NCBI GenBank assembly: GCA_025965815.1
Contig: JAOPWF010000437.1
Coordinates: forward strand, 1-5,391
Direction of reading: 5' to 3'
DNA: 5,391 nt
From: Mycobacterium sp.
GTDB taxonomy: Bacteria; Actinomycetota; Actinomycetes; Mycobacteriales; Mycobacteriaceae
Under the pieces are notes generated by a model. It was not told the DNA's origin. It made no database searches and saw only the letters and a program-made list of their open reading frames with translations. Positions within the stretch are counted from its first letter, which is position 1, and each line of letters begins with the position of its first letter. Made by a program: the position numbers and the translations under genes. Positions 1-5,391 of this stretch are shown piece by piece.

Positions 1-300
1 GTAACACAGCGCGGCCAGACCACAGGTGATCGCGGCGATGATGAACGACACCGAGATGGCTGGGCCGGTGATGTTTCCCGCGATGGACGCGGTGACGGTG
101 AAGATGCCCGCGCCGACGACCACCGACACCCCGAACACGGTGAGGTCCCACCAGGTCAGGTTTCTTGAGCAGCCGGGTTCCCGGCTCGTCGGTGTCCGCG
201 ATCGACTGCTCGACCGACTTCGTCCGCCACCGGGCCTTCCCCGGGTCGCCTCGCCCGCCCCCGCAAGCGGGAGGTGCCCCCAGCCCACCGGCTCCGCCAT
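1..300 (-). CDS. APC-family (cationic) amino acid permease, N-terminal part; cut by window edge
   Basis: This is the first 100 codons of a membrane transporter whose 3' part lies beyond position 1. From about residue 48 it shows the typical start of an amino acid/polyamine/organocation permease: LTWWDLTVFG leads into helix 1, which carries the GAGIF substrate-binding signature (residues 63-67). A second hydrophobic stretch follows (about 80-100, SVSFIIAAITCGLAALCY). From memory it corresponds to M. tuberculosis Rv3253c, annotated as a possible cationic amino acid transporter. ATG at 300 is chosen because a Shine-Dalgarno-like AGAGGGG lies 8 nt upstream. Residues 21-47 are unusual: they are Arg/Ser-rich with poor codon usage. 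The conserved leader VEQSIADTDEPG is instead readable one frame over at 164-238, so the 5' end may carry compensating indels or a sequencing error. If the shift is real, the cytoplasmic N-tail is scrambled but the transporter core stays open. The family call is firm; substrate and N-terminus are not. Confidence 0.8.
   Translation of the reverse strand, partial: MAEPVGWGHLPLAGAGEATRGRPGGGRSRSSSRSRTPTSREPGCSRNLTWWDLTVFGVSVVVGAGIFTVTASIAGNITGPAISVSFIIAAITCGLAALCY
247..290. repeat. Short GC-rich dispersed-repeat-like segment with inverted repeat
   Basis: The segment contains CCCGC-AA-GCGGG (260-271), a perfect 5-bp inverted repeat, followed by GAGGTGCCCCCA. I recall this string (GCAAGCGGGAGGTGCCCCC and close variants) recurring between and inside genes of mycobacterial chromosomes, where it yields peptides such as GHLPLAG or GGTSRLR depending on frame. 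Here it supplies residues of about 4-18 of the permease ORF, directly after the start codon. The boundaries are approximate. Only one copy is present in this window, so repetitive status rests on memory and not on the sequence itself. Confidence 0.45.
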
Positions 301-308
301 CCGCTTGT

Positions 309-315
309 CCCCTCT
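309..315 (-). promoter_or_regulatory. Shine-Dalgarno site of the permease gene
   Basis: On the minus strand this reads AGAGGGG, 8 nt before the ATG at 300. It is the main reason for choosing that start. The other reading frame, which holds the conserved leader peptide, has no ATG, GTG or TTG between its upstream stop (317-319) and the leader. Confidence 0.55.
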
Positions 316-323
316 GCTACCTG

Positions 324-344
324 CTTATTACGTCTTATTACGTC
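324..344. repeat. Perfect 10-bp tandem repeat, candidate operator
   Basis: CTTATTACGT occurs twice back to back (324-333 and 334-343) and the next base continues the period. It is an AT-rich island in a very GC-rich window, placed between the divergent permease and oxidoreductase genes. A 10-bp period puts both copies on the same face of the helix, as expected for two protein-binding half-sites in direct orientation. On the minus strand each copy contains TAATAA, which could also serve as a -10-like element for the permease. No regulator gene is in the window. The repeat is seen directly; the operator role is inferred. Confidence 0.5.
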
Positions 345-380
345 CGCCCGAGGCAAGGCCGGTGTCGGCAATGTACCGAG

Positions 381-386
381 TACTGT
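381..386 (+). promoter_or_regulatory. Possible -10 element (TACTGT) for the oxidoreductase gene
   Basis: TACTGT fits the loose mycobacterial SigA -10 pattern TANNNT and lies 8 nt upstream of ATG 395, which itself has no Shine-Dalgarno sequence. A transcript starting at or next to 395 would be leaderless, which is common in mycobacteria. No convincing -35 is visible. Single-hexamer matches occur often by chance, so confidence is low. Confidence 0.25.
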
Positions 387-394
387 CGCTGTCC

Positions 395-1840
395 ATGGGT
401 GGGCAGGAAAAATACCTCGGACAGCACGCGGTCGTCGTCGGGGCCAGCATCGCGGGACTGTGCGCGGCGCGGGTGCTGTCGGACTTCTACGAGCGCGTCA
501 CGATGTTCGACCGCGACGACCTGCCGCAGGCGCCGGCCAACCGCAGTGCCGTGCCGCAGGGCAGGCACGTGCACATCCTGATGGCCCGCGGGGCGCAGGA
601 ATTCGGCACGCTGTTCCCCGGTCTGCTCGAGGACATGGTGGCCGCCGGTGTACCGATGCTGGAGAACCGACCGGACTGCATTCACTTCGGCGCCGCGGGT
701 CACGTACTGGGAACGGCGCACACCCTGCGCGATGAGTTCACTGCCTACGTGCCGAGCCGACCGCAGTTGGAGTACCAGATCCGGCGGCGGGTCATCGACA
801 TCGCAGGCGTCGAGATCAAGCAACGCGCCGTGCGCGAGCCGTCCTTCGACCCCGCGCAGGACAGGGTGACCGGGGTGCTGCTCGAATCCGACGGCCCCGC
901 GGGCAAAGCGGCAGAAGAAGTGCCTGCCGACCTGGTCGTGGACGCCACCGGTAGGGGCACGCGACTGCCGGTGTGGTTGCAGCAGTGGGGCTTTGACCGT
1001 CCCACCGAGGACACCGTCGACGTCGGCATCGGTTATGCCACCCAGCAATTGCGCATCCCGGACGGGTTGCTGGTCGAGAAGGTCGTCGTCGCGGGCGCGT
1101 CACGGGAGCATCCGGTCGGGCTGGGCATGCTGTTCTACGAGGACGGCACCTGGGGGCTGACCACGTTCGGGGTGGGCAAGGCGCAGCCGCCGCACACGTT
1201 CGAAGAGATGTGCGCGGTGGCCGACGACATTCTGCCCGCGCGTCATGCCGCCGCTATCCGGCAGGCGAAGACCATCGGCGAGGTGGCGTTTCACAAATAT
1301 CCGACCAGCAGGTGGCGCCGCTACGACAAGCTCGACCGCTTCCCCACCGGGATCATCCCGTTCGGAGACGCGGTCGTCAGCTTCAACCCGACCTACGGGC
1401 AGGGCATGACGATGACCTCGATCCAAGCCGGAAACCTTCGTGGGGTTCTGGAGTCGGCCGATCCCGATATCACGGGCCGGTTGTCGCGCGCGACGGCCAA
1501 GACCACCTACCCGGTGTGGACGATGAACGCCATCGGTGATCATGTGCTGCACAATGCCTCCGGGCCGGCGCCGCGGTGGTACCGGATGGTCGGTGAACTG
1601 TTCGATCAGTTCCTTGGCGCCGCCGAGACCGATCCGGTCCTCGCCGAATGGTTTCTGCGCCGGTTCAGCCTGCTGGACAGCCTGTACATGGTGCCGTCGG
1701 CAAAGATCCTGGGCCGCACCGTCCGCCACAACATGCTGGCACTACTCGCCGAGCGCCGCCGGGTGCGCACCGGCGCACCCCCGACCGTGATGGAAAACCG
1801 CTACCCGGTCAGCGCGCGGTCGAGGTCCGGCTCGAGATAG
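395..1840 (+). CDS. FAD-dependent oxidoreductase/monooxygenase-like protein (Rv3254-type)
   Basis: A 481-residue flavoprotein of the p-hydroxybenzoate hydroxylase/geranylgeranyl-reductase-like FAD superfamily. Visible motifs are an N-terminal dinucleotide-binding loop HAVVVGASIAG (11-21), a ribose-binding acidic segment FDRDD (38-42), the PQGRHVH motif (54-60), a DG-type motif VVDATGRGTR (181-190), and the FAD-phosphate GD motif IIPFGDAVVSFNPTYGQG (320-337). No membrane segment or signal peptide is evident. From memory it is the counterpart of M. tuberculosis Rv3254, whose substrate is unknown; hydroxylation or reduction of a lipid- or quinone-like substrate is only a guess. Alternative starts are ATG 371 and GTG 362, the latter with GAGG 8 nt upstream. 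ATG 395 was chosen because it puts the usual short lead before HAVVVGAS, and the codons before it (CGA, GTA) are atypical. The open frame continues upstream to 26, but there it is antisense to the permease. The last 13 codons overlap the convergent transporter gene. Confidence 0.85.
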   Translation: MGGQEKYLGQHAVVVGASIAGLCAARVLSDFYERVTMFDRDDLPQAPANRSAVPQGRHVHILMARGAQEFGTLFPGLLEDMVAAGVPMLENRPDCIHFGAAGHVLGTAHTLRDEFTAYVPSRPQLEYQIRRRVIDIAGVEIKQRAVREPSFDPAQDRVTGVLLESDGPAGKAAEEVPADLVVDATGRGTRLPVWLQQWGFDRPTEDTVDVGIGYATQQLRIPDGLLVEKVVVAGASREHPVGLGMLFYEDGTWGLTTFGVGKAQPPHTFEEMCAVADDILPARHAAAIRQAKTIGEVAFHKYPTSRWRRYDKLDRFPTGIIPFGDAVVSFNPTYGQGMTMTSIQAGNLRGVLESADPDITGRLSRATAKTTYPVWTMNAIGDHVLHNASGPAPRWYRMVGELFDQFLGAAETDPVLAEWFLRRFSLLDSLYMVPSAKILGRTVRHNMLALLAERRRVRTGAPPTVMENRYPVSARSRSGSR

Positions 1841-2721
1841 ATCACCTGCGCTGCGGGCACCGCGGCCCTGACCCGGGCCTCGGCCGCATCGATGGCGGCG
1901 GCGACGGTGGCCAGATCGACCTGCGGCGCGAGCGCGATCTTCGCGCCGACCAGCAGCTCGTCCGGGCCCAGATACTGTGTGCGGACGTGGATCAGGCGTT
2001 CCACGTGGTCGGTCCCTTCCAACGCCGCCCGGATCGCCCGGTCCTCGTCGGGGGTCGCGCCCTCACCGATCAGCAGGCTGTGCATCTCGACCATCAGGAT
2101 CACCGCGATCACACCGAGCAGCGCGCCGATGGCCACCGTGCCGACACCGTCCCAGACCGGATTATCGGTGACGACGGTCAGGCCGACACCAGCCAGCGCC
2201 AAGAGCAGGCCCACCAGCGCTCCGGTGTCCTCGAGCAGCACCACCGGCAATTCCGGATTGCGGGAGGTGCGGATGAAGCGCCACCAGCTGGCGTTGCCCT
2301 TCAACGGCCGCGACTCCACCATGGCGGTGCGAAAGCTGTAGCCTTCCAAGCCGATTGCCACCACCAGGATCACGATCGCGACGACCGGTGACGTCAGGTG
2401 CTCGGGGTGGCTGATCTTGTGGTAGCCCTCGTAGAGGGCAAACACCGAACCGAGCGTGAACAGCACCAGCGCGACCACGAACGAGTAAAAGTAGCGGCTG
2501 CGGCCGTAGCCGAACGGGTGCAGCGGGTCGGCCTCCTTGCGCGCCTGCCGCTGACCGAACAGCAGCAGCCCCTGGTTGGACGTGTCGGCCACCGAGTGCA
2601 CCGCCTCGGCCAGCATCGACGAGCTTCCGGTGATCAGGTAGCCGATGAACTTCGCCACCGCGATACCGGCGTTGGCCAGCAGTGCCGCCAGGATCGCCCG
2701 GGTACTACCGGCTGTCGACAT
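1801..2721 (-). CDS. Cation diffusion facilitator (CDF) family transporter, SLC30A9/ZnT9-like
   Basis: A 306-residue divalent-metal/proton antiporter of the inner membrane, likely exporting Zn2+ or a similar ion. Six membrane segments are visible at roughly 9-31, 35-57, 78-99, 112-131, 160-184 and 193-216, followed by a cytoplasmic C-terminal domain (217-306). The metal-site signature in helix 2 is EAVHSVADTSNQ, with His42 and Asp46. Helix 5 has LLEDTGALVG with Glu164/Asp165, and loop 2 has HPFGYGRSRYFYSF. These sequences resemble the ZnT9/SLC30A9 branch more than the common CzcD/FieF type. The start at 2721 is favoured by GGGGAGAGG 7 nt upstream; the frame is open 61 codons further, but that part is not transporter-like and runs back into manA. 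The gene follows manA after 32 nt and is probably its last operon partner. Its 3' end overlaps the convergent oxidoreductase gene by 40 nt. Ion specificity cannot be read from the sequence. Confidence 0.9.
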   Translation of the reverse strand: MSTAGSTRAILAALLANAGIAVAKFIGYLITGSSSMLAEAVHSVADTSNQGLLLFGQRQARKEADPLHPFGYGRSRYFYSFVVALVLFTLGSVFALYEGYHKISHPEHLTSPVVAIVILVVAIGLEGYSFRTAMVESRPLKGNASWWRFIRTSRNPELPVVLLEDTGALVGLLLALAGVGLTVVTDNPVWDGVGTVAIGALLGVIAVILMVEMHSLLIGEGATPDEDRAIRAALEGTDHVERLIHVRTQYLGPDELLVGAKIALAPQVDLATVAAAIDAAEARVRAAVPAAQVIYLEPDLDRALTG

Positions 2722-2728
2722 CGGCTGT

Positions 2729-2737
2729 CCTCTCCCC
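2729..2737 (-). promoter_or_regulatory. Shine-Dalgarno site fixing the CDF transporter start
   Basis: On the minus strand this reads GGGGAGAGG, 7 nt before the ATG at 2721, in the 32-nt gap after the manA stop codon. It argues for the 306-residue protein over a longer form starting at 2904 inside manA. Confidence 0.7.
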
Positions 2738-2753
2738 TGGGTGAACCACTGAA

Positions 2754-3980
2754 CTAGAGGCCGACGGTGACGCGGAACAGATTCGTCGGCTGCTGAGCGA
2801 CCAACCGGATCGGGCCGTCGTCCGCAGACACCCAGGCCGCGGCGCCACGCTGCAGGGTCAGGGCGCCGGACTTGGCGTGTACCACCGTCGACCCCTGGTT
2901 GCACAGCAGGATCTGCGGTCCGTCGTGGCGGGACGGCGCATCGATCTCGTGGCCAAGCCGATCGCCGTCGATCCGCAACACCGAAACCGCGAACTCCGGT
3001 GCCGGGGTGCGGTAGACGAGTTCGGCTCCGTCACTGAGCACCTCCGGCCGCAGCGCCGTCTCGGTGGTCGGGGTGAAGTCCAGCACCCGCAACAGCTCGG
3101 GTACGTCGACGTGTTTGGGCGTGAGGCCGCCGCGTAGCACGTTGTCGGAGTTGGCCATCACCTCGACGGCGATTCCCTGCAGGTAGGCGTGCAGGTTTCC
3201 GGCCGCCATGTAGATGGCCTCGCCCGGTTTGAGGGTCACCCGGTTGAGCAGCAGAGCCGCCAGCACACCGGCATCGCCCGGGTAGCGCTCCCCCAGCTCC
3301 AGAATCGTCTTGGCCTCGGCCGCGAATTCCGTTGCACCCGAACGGAGATAGTTGATCGCTCCGTCGAGGACCGCCGGCACGAGTGCGTCGAGGTCGGGTT
3401 GCGGTGCGGTGATCCAGGTGGTGAACAACGCCCGCAGACCGTCGGCGTCGGACTGTCCCAGCAGCAGGTCCGCGAACGGGTCGAGGTCGGACACCGACAG
3501 CGCCAGCATCAACTCGACCGTGCGGGCGGCAGGGCGGAAACCGGCGAGCGCCTCGAATGTTCCCAGCGCCACCAACAATTCGGGTTTGTGGCTGCGGTCG
3601 CGGTAATTGCGGACCGGCGACGAGATCGGGATGCCCATCCGCTCTTCCCGGGCGAACCCCTCCACCGCCTGCTGCGCGCTCGGGTGGGCCTGCAACGACA
3701 GCGGCTCGTCGGCGGCCAACACCTTCACCAGGAACGGCAGCGTGTCGCCGAACCGGCCGCGGACCGCGGCGCCCAACTGGCCCTCGGGGTCGACCCGCAG
3801 CGCCTCCAGCAGAGACTGCTCACCGGTGTCGGTCTGCAGCCACGCGGGATCGGCCGGGTGTGCTCCCAGCCACAACTCGGCCTCCGGATGTGCTGTCGGA
3901 GTGGGCCTTCCGGTGAAATCCGCGATCGCCGTCCGCGACCCCCATGCGTATGTCCGCACCGCTCCGCGTAGTAGCTGCAC
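2754..3980 (-). CDS. manA: Mannose-6-phosphate isomerase, class I (type I PMI)
   Basis: A cytosolic zinc enzyme of 408 residues, a usual length for class I PMI. It interconverts fructose-6-phosphate and mannose-6-phosphate, the entry step to GDP-mannose for mycobacterial PIMs, lipomannan/LAM and glycoproteins. Diagnostic motifs are YAWGS (11-15), LPFLVKVLAADEPLSLQAHP (81-100) with zinc ligands Gln97 and His99, RDRSHKPEL (127-135) with Glu134, and AGNLHAYLQG (260-269) with His264. The class I signature ANSDNVLRGGLTPKHVD (276-292) carries the catalytic Arg283. The C-terminal cupin half (about 310-408) is complete. The start is GTG at 3980, with GAGG (3989-3992) 8 nt upstream, inside the end of the preceding gene. 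Four nt separate it from the SIS-like gene upstream, and the CDF gene follows after 32 nt. All catalytic residues are present, so it should be active. Confidence 0.96.
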   Translation of the reverse strand: MQLLRGAVRTYAWGSRTAIADFTGRPTPTAHPEAELWLGAHPADPAWLQTDTGEQSLLEALRVDPEGQLGAAVRGRFGDTLPFLVKVLAADEPLSLQAHPSAQQAVEGFAREERMGIPISSPVRNYRDRSHKPELLVALGTFEALAGFRPAARTVELMLALSVSDLDPFADLLLGQSDADGLRALFTTWITAPQPDLDALVPAVLDGAINYLRSGATEFAAEAKTILELGERYPGDAGVLAALLLNRVTLKPGEAIYMAAGNLHAYLQGIAVEVMANSDNVLRGGLTPKHVDVPELLRVLDFTPTTETALRPEVLSDGAELVYRTPAPEFAVSVLRIDGDRLGHEIDAPSRHDGPQILLCNQGSTVVHAKSGALTLQRGAAAWVSADDGPIRLVAQQPTNLFRVTVGL

Positions 3981-3984
3981 TCGC

Positions 3985-5067
3985 CTAACCTCGCACCAAT
4001 CTCAGGTACACAGCCGTCATCTCCAAACGCACCGCCAGCGTCGCCAGCTCCTCGTCGGGTCGCCCGGTGTCAACCGGCGCGGCCACCCCGTCCCCCACGT
4101 CCTCGGCTCCGACGACGTCGAGGTCGTCGAGCCCGGCAACTCTGGCGGTCACCACCGCCCGTTCGGCGAGCAGCGTCAGGACCAGGGTGCGCAGCCGTGC
4201 GGTACGCGGCCCGTCGATCTCGTCGTCGTGAAACAGCGCCGCCTCGTAGCTCTCCCCCGCACCCGGGCCGGCGGACATTCCGCCGCGCAGCGCGACCAGA
4301 GCGTCGGCGAGACCGACTGCCGCGACGGCCTGGTGGGCCACCCGCAGCAGCGTCGCGCCGCCGTGACGGGCGAGCGCAAGCGTCGGGGCGGAGTCACCGG
4401 CCAGCACGACGGTGCGCCCGGAGAGGCGTTCGGCCAGCGCCTTGGCCGGATTGGTGAACACCTCGCGGGTAGCGCTGTTGCGCAACGCCTCGGCGTCGAG
4501 TTCGTCGGCCAGCGCGGTCAGATCCGTCGGCGGCCCGGCACCGGTCGCGTGCAGCGTGGCAAGTCCGGCGGCCAGATAGCGGGTCAGCCCGAAGTCGTCG
4601 GGCACCCACAGCCGCGGCGCCAGCACGGCAGCGCGGCCGGCGGTGGCGTCGCGCAGCGGTCCGTCGTACGGCGCGGCTACCACCACGCGGGCACCTCGCC
4701 GCACCCCCGTCGCCGCGGCGCCGACCAGCGCCGGGTCGCCCGGGTCGTTTCCGGCCACCACCAGAACGTCCAGCGCGCCGATCCAGGGCGGCACCTCCGG
4801 CACGACGACGATCGGTGCGGCTGCCGAGCCGCCGACCGTCGCGGCCAGCATCGTCCCCGCGGTCTCGGCGGTTCCGCGGCCGGCGACCCAGATCACCGTG
4901 CGCGGCCGCTGGTCACCGAGCAGCTCCAGTGCCCCCTCGTCGACCGCTGCGGCGGTGGCCCGCACCTGGGCGCCCGCGGTCGACGCCGCCCGCAGCAAAC
5001 CGTCCCGGTCGGCGGCGAGCAGGCCCTCGACGTCATCCAGGTCGACCGTGGCGTGGGGAGCGCTCAT
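3985..5067 (-). CDS. SIS-domain / phosphosugar isomerase-like protein (Rv3256c-type, 'TobH')
   Basis: A 360-residue cytosolic protein, Ala-rich, without membrane segments. Two sugar-isomerase-like halves can be seen. The first centres on RTVIWVAGRGTAETAG (56-71), followed by strands IVVVPEVP (86-93), LDVLVVAGNDPGD (99-111) and ARVVVAAPYDG (126-136). The second contains NPAKALAERLSGRTVVLAGDSAP (206-228) and a C-terminal LFHDDEIDGP (278-287). This layout fits bifunctional phosphoglucose/phosphomannose isomerases with a bact-PGI_C domain. However, the usual Ser/Thr-rich phosphate loop (SGNTEE type) reads AGNDPGD, so sugar-phosphate binding may be weak or lost. His280 may match the family's catalytic His. 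From memory it corresponds to Rv3256c, a conserved mycobacterial protein of unproven function that always sits between manB and manA. The start overlaps the manB stop (ATGA), with AGAGG (5075-5079) 7 nt upstream, so translational coupling is likely. A role in mannose metabolism is inferred from context. Confidence 0.85.
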   Translation of the reverse strand: MSAPHATVDLDDVEGLLAADRDGLLRAASTAGAQVRATAAAVDEGALELLGDQRPRTVIWVAGRGTAETAGTMLAATVGGSAAAPIVVVPEVPPWIGALDVLVVAGNDPGDPALVGAAATGVRRGARVVVAAPYDGPLRDATAGRAAVLAPRLWVPDDFGLTRYLAAGLATLHATGAGPPTDLTALADELDAEALRNSATREVFTNPAKALAERLSGRTVVLAGDSAPTLALARHGGATLLRVAHQAVAAVGLADALVALRGGMSAGPGAGESYEAALFHDDEIDGPRTARLRTLVLTLLAERAVVTARVAGLDDLDVVGAEDVGDGVAAPVDTGRPDEELATLAVRLEMTAVYLRLVRG

Positions 5068-5391
5068 GTCGGCGCCTCTGCCTGCGAATCGATCTGGGCG
5101 GCAACCCGACTCACAACCATCTCGACATCCTCAGTAGTGCGCGCCTCGACGTTGAGGCGCAGCAACGGCTCGGTGTTCGACGTCCGCAGGTTGAACCAGC
5201 TGCCGCTGCCCAGATCGACGGTGACCCCGTCCAGGTGGTCGATGGAATGTATGTCCGAGCCGAACGACTTCAGCACCGCGTCGACGCACGCCGGCGCGTC
5301 GGCAACGGTGAAGTTGATCTCGCCGGACGCCTCGTAGCGCTGGTAATCCGCCATCATCTCCGACAGCGGGCGTTGCTGCTCGCCGAGCGCC
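5064..5391 (-). CDS. manB: Phosphomannomutase/phosphoglucomutase, C-terminal part; cut by window edge
   Basis: The last 108 codons of an alpha-D-phosphohexomutase, with the reading frame entering at 5390. It catalyses mannose-6-phosphate to mannose-1-phosphate (possibly also the glucose phosphates) in the cytosol, one step after ManA. The visible part is domain 4 of the fold. Its phosphate-binding loop LRTSNTEPLLRLNVEA lies at residues 68-83 of the visible piece, preceded by DHLDGVTVDLGSGSWFN. The start of the piece, LGEQQRPLSEMMADYQRY, agrees with my memory of mycobacterial ManB (Rv3257c, about 465 residues), so about three quarters, including the active-site Ser and the metal loop, lie outside. 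The TGA stop overlaps the next gene's ATG. ATG codons at 5357 and 5354 are internal methionines, not starts. Confidence in the family is high; the manB rather than pgm name rests on the manA-linked context. Confidence 0.93.
   Translation of the reverse strand, partial: ALGEQQRPLSEMMADYQRYEASGEINFTVADAPACVDAVLKSFGSDIHSIDHLDGVTVDLGSGSWFNLRTSNTEPLLRLNVEARTTEDVEMVVSRVAAQIDSQAEAPT

Noticed and set aside
26..394. Upstream extension of the flavoprotein frame (up to 115-123 extra residues).
   Set aside because: This stretch is antisense to the permease and crosses the divergent intergenic region. Its composition is not that of an FAD enzyme, and the family begins shortly before the HAVVVGAS loop.
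338..1048. Minus-strand open frame of 236 codons inside the flavoprotein gene.
   Set aside because: Antisense to the FAD-binding motifs; its product has no recognisable features.
1841..1900. Possible bidirectional terminator at the convergent gene ends.
   Set aside because: GC-rich partial pairings are present but there is no clear stem-loop with a U-tract, and the sequence lies within the CDF coding region.
1648..2391. Plus-strand open frame of 247 codons opposite the CDF gene.
   Set aside because: Asp/His/Arg/Gln-rich shadow with no domain; the CDF transporter on the other strand is clear.
2722..2904. 61-residue N-terminal extension of the CDF transporter.
   Set aside because: It overlaps the 3' end of manA in another frame, is Arg-rich and unlike a transporter, and the strong Shine-Dalgarno at 2729-2737 supports the start at 2721.
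3189..3971. Plus-strand open frame of 260 codons opposite manA.
   Set aside because: Low-complexity Arg/Gln/Gly product, antisense to manA with all its motifs intact.
3607..5337. Plus-strand open frame of 576 codons opposite manA and the SIS gene.
   Set aside because: It is rich in Arg, Gly, Gln and His with no recognisable domain, and is fully explained as the antisense shadow of well-supported genes in high-GC DNA.
1..5391. tRNA, rRNA, CRISPR, insertion sequence or toxin-antitoxin content.
   Set aside because: No spaced repeats, transposase motifs, RNA-like conserved segments or small gene pairs were seen. The only stretch without a gene is 301-394.

Overview
The window reads as a piece of core chromosome from a high-GC actinomycete, most probably a Mycobacterium or Mycolicibacterium. 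The evidence is the strong G/C bias at third codon positions, GTG and ATG starts, and a gene order that matches, from memory, the M. tuberculosis Rv3253c-Rv3257c neighbourhood: APC permease, FAD-dependent oxidoreductase, manA, SIS-like protein, manB. A cation diffusion facilitator (CDF) transporter gene sits between manA and the oxidoreductase; I do not recall one there in M. tuberculosis.

Layout from left to right. Positions 1-300 hold the 5' third or less of an APC-family amino acid permease on the minus strand, which runs off the left edge. Its leader segment is odd: the conserved pre-membrane peptide is in a different reading frame from the first membrane helix. A short mycobacterial-type GC-rich repeat lies at the very start of the gene. 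Positions 301-394 are a divergent intergenic region with an AT-rich perfect 10-bp tandem repeat, a candidate operator. Positions 395-1840 encode an FAD-dependent oxidoreductase or monooxygenase of about 481 residues on the plus strand. The rest of the window is one tight minus-strand gene cluster, read from right to left: manB (3' end only, 5064-5391), a SIS/phosphosugar-isomerase-like protein (3985-5067), manA (2754-3980) and the CDF transporter (1801-2721). The junctions are a 4-nt ATGA overlap, a 4-nt gap and a 32-nt gap, so this looks like a single transcription unit. The CDF and oxidoreductase genes converge and overlap by 40 nt at their 3' ends.

ManA interconverts fructose-6-phosphate and mannose-6-phosphate, and ManB converts mannose-6-phosphate to mannose-1-phosphate. 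Together they supply GDP-mannose and polyprenyl-phosphomannose for PIMs, lipomannan/LAM and mannosylated proteins. The SIS-like protein between them looks like a relative of phosphoglucose/phosphomannose isomerase that has lost key sugar-phosphate-binding residues. No RNA genes, CRISPR arrays, transposases or convincing terminators were seen. I found no clear new multi-gene system. The points most worth a second look are the frame conflict in the permease leader, the tandem-repeat operator candidate and the apparent pseudo-isomerase inside the mannose operon.
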